Assembly (NCBI RefSeq): GCF_900103525.1
Contig: NZ_FNHN01000004.1
Coordinates: 310,001-374,000 of the forward strand
Reading direction: 5' to 3'
Length of the DNA: 64,000 nt
DNA from: Bacillus sp. OK048
Lineage (GTDB): Bacteria > Bacillota > Bacilli > Bacillales > Cytobacillaceae
Positions 32,800 to 41,028 of the stretch are shown one piece after another (the stretch's first letter is position 1; each line of letters starts with the position of its first letter). Under the pieces are notes generated by a model. The model was given only the letters and a program-made list of their open reading frames with translations. It was not told the DNA's origin and did no database searches. The position numbers were made by a program, and so were the translations under genes.

Positions 32800-33300
32800 T
32801 TAACTAACCTTCTCTTCTTGCTCAGACTCTTTCCAACCTTTACAAACATCTACCCATTCTTTTGCATATGAATAACGATAAAGTTCCTCATTCGTTAGTT
32901 CAATCGCTGAATTGGCGCTGCCACATGCTGGGAAAAGAGTATCGAACCTTTTCATTGAAACATCTAAGTAAACATCTAGCTCATTTTGTAATCCAAATGG
33001 GCAAACTCCACCGATTGCATGGCCGGTCTGCTCCAGCACTTCTTCCGGAGTCAGCATTCTGGCCTTGAACCCAAAGGTATGACGAAATTTCTTGTTATCA
33101 ATTTTCACATCTCCGGCAGCGACAATCAAAAGGGCTTTTTCCCCTTCACCTCTAAAAGATAATGTTTTTGCAATGCGGGCCGGGATAACCCCAATTGTTT
33201 CGGCTGCTAAATCCACTGTTGCACTTGAAGTGTCAAATTCCATCACATCTTGTTCTTTGTCCCATTGCCTGAAATGGGCTTTTACACTTTCGATTGACAT
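32800..33300 (-). CDS. YbaK/EbsC family aminoacyl-tRNA deacylase
   Basis: 166 residues from the ATG at 33300 (AAAGGA 8 bp upstream; a further ATG at 33309 abuts that site). The YbaK/ProX fold is recognised by AETIGVIPARIAKTLSFRG, the catalytic-region Lys in VAAGDVKIDNKKFR and the GHAIGGVCPFGLQ loop. Relatives hydrolyse mischarged Cys- or Ala-tRNA-Pro and similar errors. A free-standing trans-editing factor in the cytoplasm is the likely role. Confidence 0.92.
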   Translation of the reverse strand: MSIESVKAHFRQWDKEQDVMEFDTSSATVDLAAETIGVIPARIAKTLSFRGEGEKALLIVAAGDVKIDNKKFRHTFGFKARMLTPEEVLEQTGHAIGGVCPFGLQNELDVYLDVSMKRFDTLFPACGSANSAIELTNEELYRYSYAKEWVDVCKGWKESEQEEKVS

Positions 33301-33675
33301 CCTGTCCATCCTTTCCTAATTGATATTATGGAAAATAATAACACACTTTAGTTAGGAAAAGCGAAAAAATGCTTACTACTCCATTTCTTGTGTAGCGGCT
33401 GCATCTGCTTCTTCTTGTCACCACACAACCTAGTTTTATCTACTCAAGTATTAAAATCCCTATGGTATTTTTGTTACTAGGTAACTTAATATAACCATAT
33501 TAACTTTTTTAAATATAGCTATCAATTTATATGTGTCAAATTCGTGAACGAATAAGAACAGATTCTATTTAATTTGGTAATTTTGTCCCAGTAATACTTT
33601 ATTTTTATATTTGGTTTTGCTAATATTAAAATAAAGTTATTAATAATAACCAAGTAACCTTAGGGGTGTTTATAG
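33301..33675. promoter_or_regulatory. Intergenic region upstream of the HxlR gene with a GTTAC-TAG-GTAAC palindrome
   Basis: No gene is supported. A 13-bp palindrome GTTACTAGGTAAC lies at 33473-33485, and a related word AAGTAACCTTAGG lies close to the HxlR start, suggesting autoregulation. This is weak evidence only. Confidence 0.35.
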
Positions 33676-33987
33676 ATGGATACAGAAAACAAATTATGCA
33701 GCAAAGTTGAAGAGTGCTATCACATTATGGGTAAGAAATGGATTGGCCTCATCATTCATACATTAATGGAGGAGCCAAAACGGTTTAGTGAAATTCATTC
33801 CTTTATACCAGATTTAAGTAAAAGAGTATTAAATGAACGGATGAAAGAGCTTGAGGAAAATGGAATTGTGTTAAGAAATGTCATTGCAGACCGTCCGGTA
33901 CGGACCGAATATTCGTTAACAAAAAAGGGTACAGAACTTGGCCGATCACTCAAAACTTTAGAGGAATGGGCAGATAAATGGTTATGA
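33676..33987 (+). CDS. HxlR-type regulator resembling quinone sensors YodB/CatR
   Basis: 103 residues, a single winged-helix HxlR domain (KKWIGLIIHTLMEEPKRFSE, then LSKRVLNERMKELEENGIV and a C-terminal dimer helix). The start LCSKVEECYHIMGKKW aligns with the YodB/CatR N-terminus (from memory CPKMESAFSLLGKRW), placing Cys 8 at the conserved redox-sensing Cys. YodB and CatR repress azoreductase, spx and catechol genes and are inactivated by quinones. The next two genes on the other strand are an AhpD-like protein and azoR, which fits. GGGGTG precedes the ATG. Confidence 0.88.
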   Translation: MDTENKLCSKVEECYHIMGKKWIGLIIHTLMEEPKRFSEIHSFIPDLSKRVLNERMKELEENGIVLRNVIADRPVRTEYSLTKKGTELGRSLKTLEEWADKWL

Positions 33988-33989
33988 TT

Positions 33990-34024
33990 AAAAGACCTCT
34001 CTACTTTTCATAGAGAGGTCTTTC
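33990..34024. terminator. Bidirectional terminator
   Basis: AAAGACCTCTCTA pairs with TAGAGAGGTCTTT around CTTTTCA. It separates the HxlR gene from the convergent AhpD-like gene. Confidence 0.85.
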
Positions 34025-34047
34025 ATTTCATTTTTTAAACCTTTTCG

Positions 34048-34701
34048 TTATTCACCATAGCTTTGAATTAAATTTGCAAGATGAGCATATGCTCCACCGG
34101 CAAGCAAAGCGGACGTAACCAGTACTGCTTCACCAAGCTCCTCATTTGTACTTCCAAGCTTTATTGCATTTTTCGTATGGACATCTATACAATATGGACA
34201 TTGAGTTGCATGAGCAACGGCCACAGCAATGATTTCTTTAAACTTTCCGCTCAACGTACCTTCCTTCATCGCGGTTCTACTAAAAGCAGAATAACTCCTA
34301 AAACCCTCGGGGGCGAATTTATTTAATTGAATAAGATTTTTAAGATTTGATCGTCGATAAAGGGAATCATCTGCTTCCGGGTCCATCGCATTATGTATAT
34401 GTGTACTATGAGTTACAACTCCACCAGCTTCTATACCAGCTACGACAAAGACTGCTTCCACTAATTCTTCTAGTGATGCTCCTTCTGCTTTTGCACGACG
34501 AGTATGTGAATCAATACAATAAGGGCATTCTGTTACATGGGCAATGGCAACCGCTATGATTTCTTTTTCCTTTTTACTAAGTACGCCTTCTTTCATCACT
34601 GCGTTATTAAATTCAGAGAAAGCTTGCAGCTGCTCTGGCGCTAATTCTTTAAGTTTACTAAGATTTTTTAGATTTTCTTTGTCATATAAATGGTTGGTCA
34701 C
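34048..34701 (-). CDS. Tandem carboxymuconolactone decarboxylase (AhpD-like) protein
   Basis: 217 residues from a GTG at 34701 (AAAGGG 8 bp upstream). Two CMD/AhpD repeats each carry the peroxidase-type active site: ECPYCIDSHT (Cys 59 and 62, His 66) and QCPYCIDVHT (Cys 168 and 171, His 175), so both halves look competent. AhpD-fold proteins reduce peroxides or act on aromatic degradation intermediates. The two-domain form arises by duplication. It lies behind azoR on the same strand but is separated from it by a terminator. Confidence 0.92.
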   Translation of the reverse strand: MTNHLYDKENLKNLSKLKELAPEQLQAFSEFNNAVMKEGVLSKKEKEIIAVAIAHVTECPYCIDSHTRRAKAEGASLEELVEAVFVVAGIEAGGVVTHSTHIHNAMDPEADDSLYRRSNLKNLIQLNKFAPEGFRSYSAFSRTAMKEGTLSGKFKEIIAVAVAHATQCPYCIDVHTKNAIKLGSTNEELGEAVLVTSALLAGGAYAHLANLIQSYGE

Positions 34702-34732
34702 AATAAACACCCTTTCATTCTAGTCCAAAACA

Positions 34733-34770
34733 TAAACTAAAGGAGCTTGGTATCCAAGCTCCTTTAGTTT
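34733..34770 (-). terminator. Terminator of azoR
   Basis: ACTAAAGGAGCTTGG pairs perfectly with CCAAGCTCCTTTAGT (34736-34768) around a 3-base loop. U-rich tracts follow on either strand. Confidence 0.8.
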
Positions 34771-34797
34771 TATCTATTATTGTTTATTTCATTAAAA

Positions 34798-35430
34798 TTA
34801 AACAGCTACCGGTGCTAATTTTTTTGCAACTTCTTTTACTTTTTCTAAACCTTCAGCAATAATCGTTTCAGCTTGAGCTGGCATCATAGCATGACCTTCA
34901 ATAATCACTTCGTCTACGATTTCCATACCGAATACGTGGCCAACTACGTTTTTAATATAAGTAGCAGACATTTCCATTGGTGCTGCTTCTGGTGTTGAGT
35001 AAACGCCGCCGCGAGCACTTAGAATGATTGCTTTTTTATGTGTCATTAATTGGACTGCTTGACCATTTTCATCGTACTTGAAAGTGAAACCAGCTTGGTA
35101 TACATAATCAATGAACGTTTGTAATGGTGCTGGAATTGTTAAGTTCCATAATGGGAATGCGAATACAACTAAGTCAGCAGCTGTAAGAGCATCCATTGCT
35201 TTTTGTTTTGCTGCAAGAAGACGTTTTTCTAAATCAGTCATTTCCTCGCCAGATTCTAATTTACCAAAAGCGTTGAATATATCTTGACCAAAGTAAGGCA
35301 TATCTTCAGCGAAAACATCAAAAGTTGTTACATTTACACCTTCTAAGTTTTCCATAAAAGTTTCATACATTTTACTTGAAACAGCTTCGGAAGCTGGACG
35401 ATTATTTGCTTTAACTACTAATACATTCAT
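34798..35430 (-). CDS. azoR: FMN-dependent NADH-azoreductase
   Basis: 210 residues, a flavodoxin-like NQO/AzoR fold. The flavin-binding blocks FAFPLWNLTIPAPLQTFIDY (about 89-108) and SARGGVYS (about 138) are present. The enzyme reduces azo dyes and, physiologically, quinones in two-electron steps using NADH. In B. subtilis the orthologues azoR1 and azoR2 are controlled by YodB and MhqR. A consensus promoter and a degenerate MhqR-like box lie upstream. Confidence 0.94.
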   Translation of the reverse strand: MNVLVVKANNRPASEAVSSKMYETFMENLEGVNVTTFDVFAEDMPYFGQDIFNAFGKLESGEEMTDLEKRLLAAKQKAMDALTAADLVVFAFPLWNLTIPAPLQTFIDYVYQAGFTFKYDENGQAVQLMTHKKAIILSARGGVYSTPEAAPMEMSATYIKNVVGHVFGMEIVDEVIIEGHAMMPAQAETIIAEGLEKVKEVAKKLAPVAV

Positions 35431-35463
35431 TTATATAAATCTCCTTTTTATCTTAGGTTTTAA

Positions 35464-35519
35464 TATCTCTAAATAAGATATCTTTAATTAATAATATATT
35501 AATCTAGTATTATTGTCAA
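35464..35519 (-). promoter_or_regulatory. azoR promoter with MhqR-like operator
   Basis: TTGACA (35519-35514), 17 bp and TATTAT (35496-35491). Just downstream TATCTCTAAATAAGATAT (35464-35481) is a degraded version of the MhqR box, overlapping the expected start of transcription. Confidence 0.6.
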
Positions 35520-35580
35520 TGAAACACTCTTAGTAGTTATTTCCTAGTTTTCCTTTTTGTTATGAAAAAACTCTCTTATA

Positions 35581-35841
35581 ATTCATTGTTGATTTTCGTG
35601 TAGAAAAATTTTTAAGCGGAGAATTTCCGGCTAATGTCGATAGTGAAGGCTTAAGGAGCAGATATAAGCGGAGATATTCCGACTAACTGTTCACAAAAAG
35701 ACAAAAAGCCATCGTTTTGGAGCGTATAACCGGAAAAACTCCGCTTATTTTAAGGGAAATATGGGAATTTCCCGAAATAAACGGAATTTCTCCGCCTATT
35801 TTTCAAATTGAGTGAAATCAACATTTACCTTTAACACAGCC
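35581..35841. repeat. TIR-type element, divergent copy with four GCGGAG-N4-TTCCG hairpin motifs
   Basis: The right end AAATCAAC...TTAACACAGCC and an internal left GTTGATTT match the elements at 13275 and 58193. The interior is different: four related motifs of about 22 bp (35612-35634 TTAAGCGGAGAATTTCC..., 35664-35687, and inverted copies at 35725-35748 and 35776-35798). The outer left terminus is no longer recognisable. Non-coding. Confidence 0.6.
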
Positions 35842-35925
35842 TAACTTTAAAATGGACGTTTTTAAATAACTTTATTATCAGTCAACACTCCTATCATTGT
35901 GTTGATTATTAACAGGTTGCACTAA

Positions 35926-35973
35926 AATGGACATACAAAAAAACCGAATAACGGACTTTTTTGTATGTCCATT
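35926..35973. terminator. 17-bp perfect hairpin with nested alternative pairing
   Basis: AATGGACATACAAAAAA (35926-35942) and its exact complement (35957-35973) enclose ACCGAATAACGGAC. CCGAATAA in the loop can instead pair with TTATTCGG at 35972-35979, so two exclusive folds exist. It lies just past the stop of the minus-strand gene at 36024. T/A runs are inside the stem. Confidence 0.55.
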
Positions 35974-36023
35974 ATTCGGGTTATCGTTCATTTCCCACTT
36001 TTTATATTCATTCCAGTGGGTAA

Positions 36024-36299
36024 TCACTGTATCGGATAGACCGTTTTATTATCTGCAAGGATTACCAATAGTTTTTCCTCGGGTTTAAAACTTACTTTTG
36101 CATCAGAGGAGTAATACCAAGTCTTTTCTTTTTCCCTTGCTTCAAATATGTTTAATTCATCCTGAAAATTTAAAACTGTCAAAGCAGTTTCTTTATCAAC
36201 AGGTAAGGAGATTCGCCAACAATCGTCCTGCTTTTCAATCGTGTAATTAGTAGTTTGGCATAGCAATCGGCTTCCTATAGAGTGACGAATCATTAACAT
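36024..36299 (-). CDS. Hypothetical protein encoded behind a pirin
   Basis: 91 residues, translationally coupled to the pirin gene (TAATG overlap). It is mixed alpha/beta with no known motif (KTWYYSSDAKVSFKPEEK in the middle). It may be a detached C-terminal or accessory domain of the pirin. Not recognised. Confidence 0.6.
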   Translation of the reverse strand: MLMIRHSIGSRLLCQTTNYTIEKQDDCWRISLPVDKETALTVLNFQDELNIFEAREKEKTWYYSSDAKVSFKPEEKLLVILADNKTVYPIQ

Positions 36300-37012
36300 T
36301 AAAATTCACCCCCAGGCAAATCAATTAATAAAAAGAAACTATCCTGATTCCCCTGAATCGTAATGTCATGAATTTCAGTGATCCGGGCCGCATCCTGGGA
36401 TTTTAAAATCAAATCCTGATTAATTGAAATTTCCCCTTCTATGGTAAAGATGTAAATCTTCCTGCCTTCTTCCTGTTGAAAGTTTAACGTCTTATTACCG
36501 TCTAACTTTGATAAATAAAGGGTTAAGTCTTGATGAATTCCTGCCACTCGCTCAGAGGCAGTGTGAGATATTACAGGTAATAAGTTATTTTGTAATTGTT
36601 CAACATCATATGAGATATCTTCATAGGAGGGTGTTAACTTTTTTTCATTAGGTGAAAACCAAAGCTGTAAAAATCGGACTTCTTCATCATTGGAAGCATT
36701 GAATTCAGAATGAAGGACTCCCGTTCCAGCACTTATTCGCTGTATATTTCCATAGCTAATAATTCCAGAGTTCCCCAAGTTATCTTCATGTTTAAGCTGC
36801 CCCTTTAATACGATAGAAACAATTTCTGCTTCGCGATGCGGATGAATGCCAAAGCCGCGTCCACCTTCGACGGTGTCGTCGTTAAAGACACGCAGTGGAC
36901 CAAATCGGATATTAGAAGTGTCATAATATTCACCAAAAGAAAAACTTAAATTACTCTCTAGCCAATCATTTTTTACTGTGTATCGTGTACCTGCGGGATA
37001 AAGTTGAATCAA
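36299..37012 (-). CDS. Pirin family protein (quercetinase-like, YhhW type)
   Basis: 237 residues with a bicupin fold. The N-terminal cupin holds the expected metal ligands: GIHPHREAEIVSIVLKG (His 57 and His 59) and GVLHSEFNAS (His 101, Glu 103). YhhW-type pirins oxidise flavonoids such as quercetin in vitro, and in Bacilli they are often found with quinone-stress genes. It ends at the small downstream gene with a TAATG overlap. Confidence 0.9.
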   Translation of the reverse strand: MIQLYPAGTRYTVKNDWLESNLSFSFGEYYDTSNIRFGPLRVFNDDTVEGGRGFGIHPHREAEIVSIVLKGQLKHEDNLGNSGIISYGNIQRISAGTGVLHSEFNASNDEEVRFLQLWFSPNEKKLTPSYEDISYDVEQLQNNLLPVISHTASERVAGIHQDLTLYLSKLDGNKTLNFQQEEGRKIYIFTIEGEISINQDLILKSQDAARITEIHDITIQGNQDSFFLLIDLPGGEF

Positions 37013-37133
37013 ATTCTGTCACTCCTTAGTCATGAATATCGGGCTTTATTACTTTCTTCCAAAACAAAAAGTTGGAAGATATAACAGGATTTCTTCTGCT
37101 ATATGCTCCAACTCTTTCTTACCTAAAATTTCC

Positions 37134-37688
37134 TTATGCTTGATATTTTTTAGTTAACTCAACAAACGCATTGACGAATGTTTGTAAGAATTGGACCGTT
37201 CCGTCATCTTTAATTTTACCGTTTTCATCAAATAAAGCTGATACATTGCCAATATAAGCTTCCGGCTGTTGAACGATTGGCATATTTAAAAATACAAGTG
37301 ATTGTCGTAAATGGTGGTTTGCACCAAATCCACTTAAGTTACCAGGGGATTGGCTGATTATGGCTGCGGGTTTGCCGTTCCATACACTTGCTCCATATGG
37401 ACGCGATCCCACATCTAGTGAATTCTTAATTACAGCTGGTACTGAACGGTTATATTCAGGAGTTACGAATAATATAGCGTCCAGTTCCTTAACAGTATTA
37501 CGGAAAGTAGTATAAGCTTCCGGTACATTGTTTTCATCATCATAGTCCTGATTATACAAAGGCAAATTTCCAATTTCGATAATTTCTGCTTTATATCCTT
37601 CAGGGAATAGAGTTGCAACATTAGCGGCAATTTTTTTAGAAAAAGAATCTTTCCGTAGTGAGCCAAGTAAAATACCAATTTTCGTCAT
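37134..37688 (-). CDS. NAD(P)H-dependent FMN reductase / quinone reductase
   Basis: 184 residues, flavodoxin fold. The FMN phosphate loop GSLRKDSFSKK (9-19) and the signature PEYNRSVPAVIKNSLDVGS (about 78-96) mark the YieF/ChrR/SsuE-like NADPH:FMN reductases, which also reduce quinones and chromate. It fits the surrounding MhqR-type genes. A near-perfect MhqR box lies about 27-44 bp upstream of the ATG, between the likely promoter and the gene. Confidence 0.92.
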   Translation of the reverse strand: MTKIGILLGSLRKDSFSKKIAANVATLFPEGYKAEIIEIGNLPLYNQDYDDENNVPEAYTTFRNTVKELDAILFVTPEYNRSVPAVIKNSLDVGSRPYGASVWNGKPAAIISQSPGNLSGFGANHHLRQSLVFLNMPIVQQPEAYIGNVSALFDENGKIKDDGTVQFLQTFVNAFVELTKKYQA

Positions 37689-37714
37689 ATTGAATCAACC
37701 TTTCCTAACGCTTA

Positions 37715-37759
37715 TATTTTTAATTCGAGATAATTGTATTCGAAGTATTTTTTTGTCAA
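37715..37759 (-). promoter_or_regulatory. Promoter and MhqR-like box of the FMN reductase gene
   Basis: TATTTTTAATTCGAGATA (37715-37732) is one base from TATCTTTAATTCGAGATA, the form seen at 40939 and 58157 (reverse complement). A TTGACA -35 lies at 37759-37754, and a -10 such as TACAAT (spacer 15) or AATTAT (spacer 18) overlaps or abuts the box. Confidence 0.6.
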
Positions 37760-37821
37760 AATATCATCTTCAAACATGCTGCCACTAAAAAACTAATCGA
37801 GAAGTAAAATTAATATTTATA

Positions 37822-38241
37822 TTAAAGTGCTTTTGCGTTCGTTGAATCCCTGTGAAAGATTAGTTGACTTAAAGAGAATAGCTTGCTTCCATGAATTACA
37901 AGAAATGCTGCAATAGCTAAGAAAGCTAAGTCTAATTCATAACCGGCCATTTGACCATTTCCTAAAAATCCAATTGCTAATTTTACTTTTACTGTTGCTC
38001 CGATCATTAATAATGCAAATAAAGCAGATACAAGTCTTGTTGCCAATCCAATGATTAATAGGATACCCCCAATAATTTCGATTAATGCAACTCCATATGC
38101 CGCAGCTCCTGGTAAGCCAAGGCTTTCAAACCAGCCAGCCGTGTTCTCTATTCCACCTTGAAACTTAACAACTCCATGAATAAAAAATATTGCTCCTAAT
38201 GTAACGCGTAAAATAAGTGCTCCAATTTCATTTTTTAACAT
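37822..38241 (-). CDS. mhqP: DoxX family membrane protein, MhqP-like
   Basis: 139 residues with four membrane helices. It starts NEIGALILRVTLGAIFFIHG and has the ALIEIIGGILLIIGLATRL block of DoxX proteins. B. subtilis MhqP (YdfP) is a DoxX protein encoded next to the MhqO dioxygenase and induced by hydroquinones. Here it is the last gene after mhqO-mhqO'-mhqD. The second mhq block (58-61 kb) lacks this gene. Confidence 0.88.
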   Translation of the reverse strand: MLKNEIGALILRVTLGAIFFIHGVVKFQGGIENTAGWFESLGLPGAAAYGVALIEIIGGILLIIGLATRLVSALFALLMIGATVKVKLAIGFLGNGQMAGYELDLAFLAIAAFLVIHGSKLFSLSQLIFHRDSTNAKAL

Positions 38242-38265
38242 TTTCGTATTTCCCCTTAAGTTTTA

Positions 38266-38880
38266 TTATTTTGTTATAAAATTCTCTCGATACCAATTTG
38301 TTGCTGCTTCTACTTCTTGACTGGTTAATTGATGCCCTCTGTTTTCCCAATGAAGTTCTACCTTGGCATTTGCCTTTTCTAATAAAGACAGAAGCTCTGT
38401 AGATTCCATAGGAGAACAAATCGGGTCATTTGTCCCCGCCGCAATAAATACTGATTTCCCTGTTAAATCAGGAAGGTCCATTCCTTTTCGCGGCACCATT
38501 GGATGATGAAGAATCGCACCCTTTAATGCATGTTGATAGTGAAATAATAAACTAGCAGCTATATTTGCTCCATTTGAGTAGCCGATTGCTAGAATATTAT
38601 TGCGATCAAAATCATACTTTTCGGCAGCTTCATCTAAAAACTCATTCAATTCTTTTGTACGAAAAATAAGATCTTCCTCATCAAAGATACCTTCTGCCAA
38701 TCTGCGGAAAAACCGAGGCATTCCATTTTCTAATACATTCCCACGAACACTTAGTACATTTGCCTCATCATCAATCATTCCTGCAAGTGGCAGCAGGTCT
38801 AGTTCATTGCCTCCAGTACCATGAAGCAGTAATAACGTTGGTTTTGACGTATTTTGTCCCTTATTGAAAATATGTTTCAT
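38266..38880 (-). CDS. mhqD: MhqD-type carboxylesterase/phospholipase, copy A
   Basis: 204 residues, alpha/beta hydrolase. LLLLHGTGGNELDLLPLA gives the oxyanion region, GYSNGANIAAS the nucleophile elbow (Ser near 120), and GTNDPICS the Asp; the catalytic His is in NRGHQLTSQEV. MhqD proteins act in hydroquinone detoxification; the natural ester is not known. The ATG overlaps the stop of the upstream dioxygenase pseudogene (TAATG). It is about 90% identical by eye to the copy at 58526. Confidence 0.93.
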   Translation of the reverse strand: MKHIFNKGQNTSKPTLLLLHGTGGNELDLLPLAGMIDDEANVLSVRGNVLENGMPRFFRRLAEGIFDEEDLIFRTKELNEFLDEAAEKYDFDRNNILAIGYSNGANIAASLLFHYQHALKGAILHHPMVPRKGMDLPDLTGKSVFIAAGTNDPICSPMESTELLSLLEKANAKVELHWENRGHQLTSQEVEAATNWYRENFITK

Positions 38881-39823
38881 TATTTATCTCCCTCCAGAAC
38901 TCGAACCGCTACAGGTGGTAAGGTCTCTTCTAGTTCTTCTCTTTTTGACTCTAGCCAAGATGGTAACATCAGTTTTTTACCGAGTTCAGCGACAGGTTCA
39001 TCAACAGAAAAGCCCGGTGGATCGGTAGCTATTTCGAAGAGGATGCCTCCCTCTTCATGAAAATACACTGCTTTAAAATAGTTTCGATCTCGAATTTCTG
39101 TTGGATAGTAGCCTTTGTCTTGAAGAAGTGATCTCCATCTGAGTAAATCCTCTTCATCCTTTGCTCTCCAAGCTATATGGTGAACAGTACCTGCCCCCAT
39201 TAAACCGCGGACAGATGGATTAAGCTGAATATCAATGGTGTTTCCAAGATGTCCTTCTGCCTTAAATCTTAGATAATCCCCTTCTTGACCAATGCATTCT
39301 AAACCCATCACATTTTCGAGTACATCTGTTGTTTTATGTGGCTGAGCAGAGTAAAGAATCGCACCGCCAAACCCTTTAATCGCATTTTCTGCTTGAATCC
39401 CACCAATACTCCAATGATTGATAGGTCCTTCATCTCTTTCAATTAGTTCAAGTAACAATCCGTCTGGGTCATTAAATTGGATATATTTTTCTCCAAACCG
39501 AATGGATGAGTTGGATTCAATATTAAACTTTCCTAAACGATTCTCCCAAAATGAAGTCGTACCCTTTGGAATAAGGCAACTTATTACACCTACCTGTCCA
39601 GTTCCCATTCTGCCTTTTAATTGTTTTGCCCAAGGGAAGAAGGTAATGACCGTTCCTGGGTCACCCGCTCCATTTCCAAAATATAGATGATACACTTCTG
39701 GGCGATCAAAGTTGATTGTTTTTTTAATTAGCCTTAAACCCAGAACACCAGCATAAAGTCGATATTCCGTTGGGCATCATTGACCATCGCGGTGATATGA
39801 TGGATGCCTGACGTTTTTAGCAT
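38880..39823 (-). pseudogene. mhqO-type ring-cleaving dioxygenase, frameshifted
   Basis: The frame opening at the ATG at 39823 reads MLKTSGIHHITAMVNDAQRN and then, at about 39755-39757, shifts: the bases encoding DFYAGVLGLRL lack one T of a TTTT run, so the frame hits TAA after 29 codons. The rest (from about 39750 to 38880) is intact in the other frame, with the later HHIAWR and FEIATDPPGF motifs. A one-base deletion in a homopolymer is either a real pseudogene or a sequencing error. Downstream mhqD is translationally coupled to its stop. Confidence 0.85.
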
Positions 39824-39852
39824 GCTGATTCACTCCACTTCACAAATAGGAT

Positions 39853-40791
39853 TTAATCTAATTCTCTTACTGTAATTGGAATCAATCCGCGTTCAATTTG
39901 GTCTCTATGTGGTTCATACTGTGCAGGAAGCATTAATTTCTCTCCCATTGTTTCTTGTGATTCATCATGGGCAAAGCCTGGAGGATCTGTTGCAATTTCA
40001 AATAAGATTTCACCGTGTTCTCTAAAATAAATCGCATTGAAATAGTTTCGATCCTGTACCGGAGTGACACCGTACCCATTCGCCGCCACATACTTTTGCC
40101 AATCCAATTGATCTTGGTCATCAATTGCACGCCAAGCAATGTGGTGTACTGTACCTACACCCATTCGACCGCGTCCAGTTGAAGTTAGTTTTAGATCAAT
40201 AACATTTCCAATATCAGCCGATGAACGGTAACGGGCAAAATCTCCTTCTTTTCCTACAAGTTCAAGACCCATAACATTTTCTAACAAATCTGCCGTTTTT
40301 TGAGGCTGACTTGATAATAGAGTTGCTCCGCCAAATCCTTTGATGGCAACCTCTGGTGTTACCCCACTAAAGTTCCAATTATTGACCTCGCCTTCCTCCC
40401 TTTCAACAATTTCAAGGTGAAGGCCATGTGGATCATCGAATTCCAAATATTGCTCGCCGAATCGTTCCTTTTTTGTAAAAGGTACTTTGAACTTTTCTAA
40501 TCTATTTTCCCAAAATACCATGGCACCTTTAGGAACAACATATGAGGTTACTCCTACCTGACCGTCACCGATCGTTCCTTGACGCGCTCCTGCCCAAGGG
40601 AAGAATGTGATGATGGTTCCAGGTTTTCCTCCTCCATCACCGAAATACAGGTGATACGTTCCAGGGTCATCAAAGTTTACCGTTTGTTTAACTAGGCGCA
40701 ATCCTAATACACCTGCATAAAAATCAACATTCTCCTGTGGATGACCTGCAATTGCAGTAATATGATGAATACCCATTGTTTTCTTACTCAT
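39853..40791 (-). CDS. mhqO: MhqO-type ring-cleaving dioxygenase, copy A
   Basis: 312 residues made of two glyoxalase/VOC modules. GIHHITA (His 9) begins the first, TVHHIAWR (216-221) the second, and FEIATDPPGF (264-273) supplies the final metal ligand Glu 265. B. subtilis MhqA, MhqE and MhqO are the relatives; they are thought to open hydroquinone/catechol rings. It is near-identical to the gene at 59884. AAGGAG precedes the ATG. A strong promoter about 160 bp upstream carries an MhqR box at its start site. Confidence 0.95.
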   Translation of the reverse strand: MSKKTMGIHHITAIAGHPQENVDFYAGVLGLRLVKQTVNFDDPGTYHLYFGDGGGKPGTIITFFPWAGARQGTIGDGQVGVTSYVVPKGAMVFWENRLEKFKVPFTKKERFGEQYLEFDDPHGLHLEIVEREEGEVNNWNFSGVTPEVAIKGFGGATLLSSQPQKTADLLENVMGLELVGKEGDFARYRSSADIGNVIDLKLTSTGRGRMGVGTVHHIAWRAIDDQDQLDWQKYVAANGYGVTPVQDRNYFNAIYFREHGEILFEIATDPPGFAHDESQETMGEKLMLPAQYEPHRDQIERGLIPITVRELD

Positions 40792-40861
40792 TTTAAAAAC
40801 ACTCCTTTTAAATGATGATGTCTTTTATTTAATTAAATATCGATAATATTTAAAAGTTGAG

Positions 40862-40879
40862 ATTCTCAAGTTCGAGATA
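40862..40879. promoter_or_regulatory. Degenerate MhqR-like box
   Basis: ATTCTCAAGTTCGAGATA keeps a perfect right half-site (TTCGAGATA) and matches 14 of 18 positions of TATCTCGAATTCGAGATA. It lies in the leader of mhqO. Confidence 0.45.
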
Positions 40880-40938
40880 CTTTAGAATAAAAATGCATCT
40901 AATCCCTTTATCTGAACTGTGTGTATCTTTAATTACAA

Positions 40939-40989
40939 TATCTCGAATTAAAGATATTATTATTATAAATCATCTTCTCTAAATGTCAA
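40939..40989 (-). promoter_or_regulatory. mhqO promoter with MhqR box
   Basis: TTGACA (40989-40984), 16 bp and TATAAT (40967-40962). TATCTCGAATTAAAGATA (40939-40956) follows immediately, covering the transcription start, as expected for repression by a MarR-type protein. Confidence 0.75.
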
Positions 40990-41028
40990 CAGCAATTATT
41001 AAATTATCATCTTTTGAATCCTTTGCCA

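Noticed and set aside
37463-37678. Second frame inside the FMN reductase gene
   Set aside because: It is a shadow of the flavodoxin-fold gene on the same strand, which has clear motifs and a start site.
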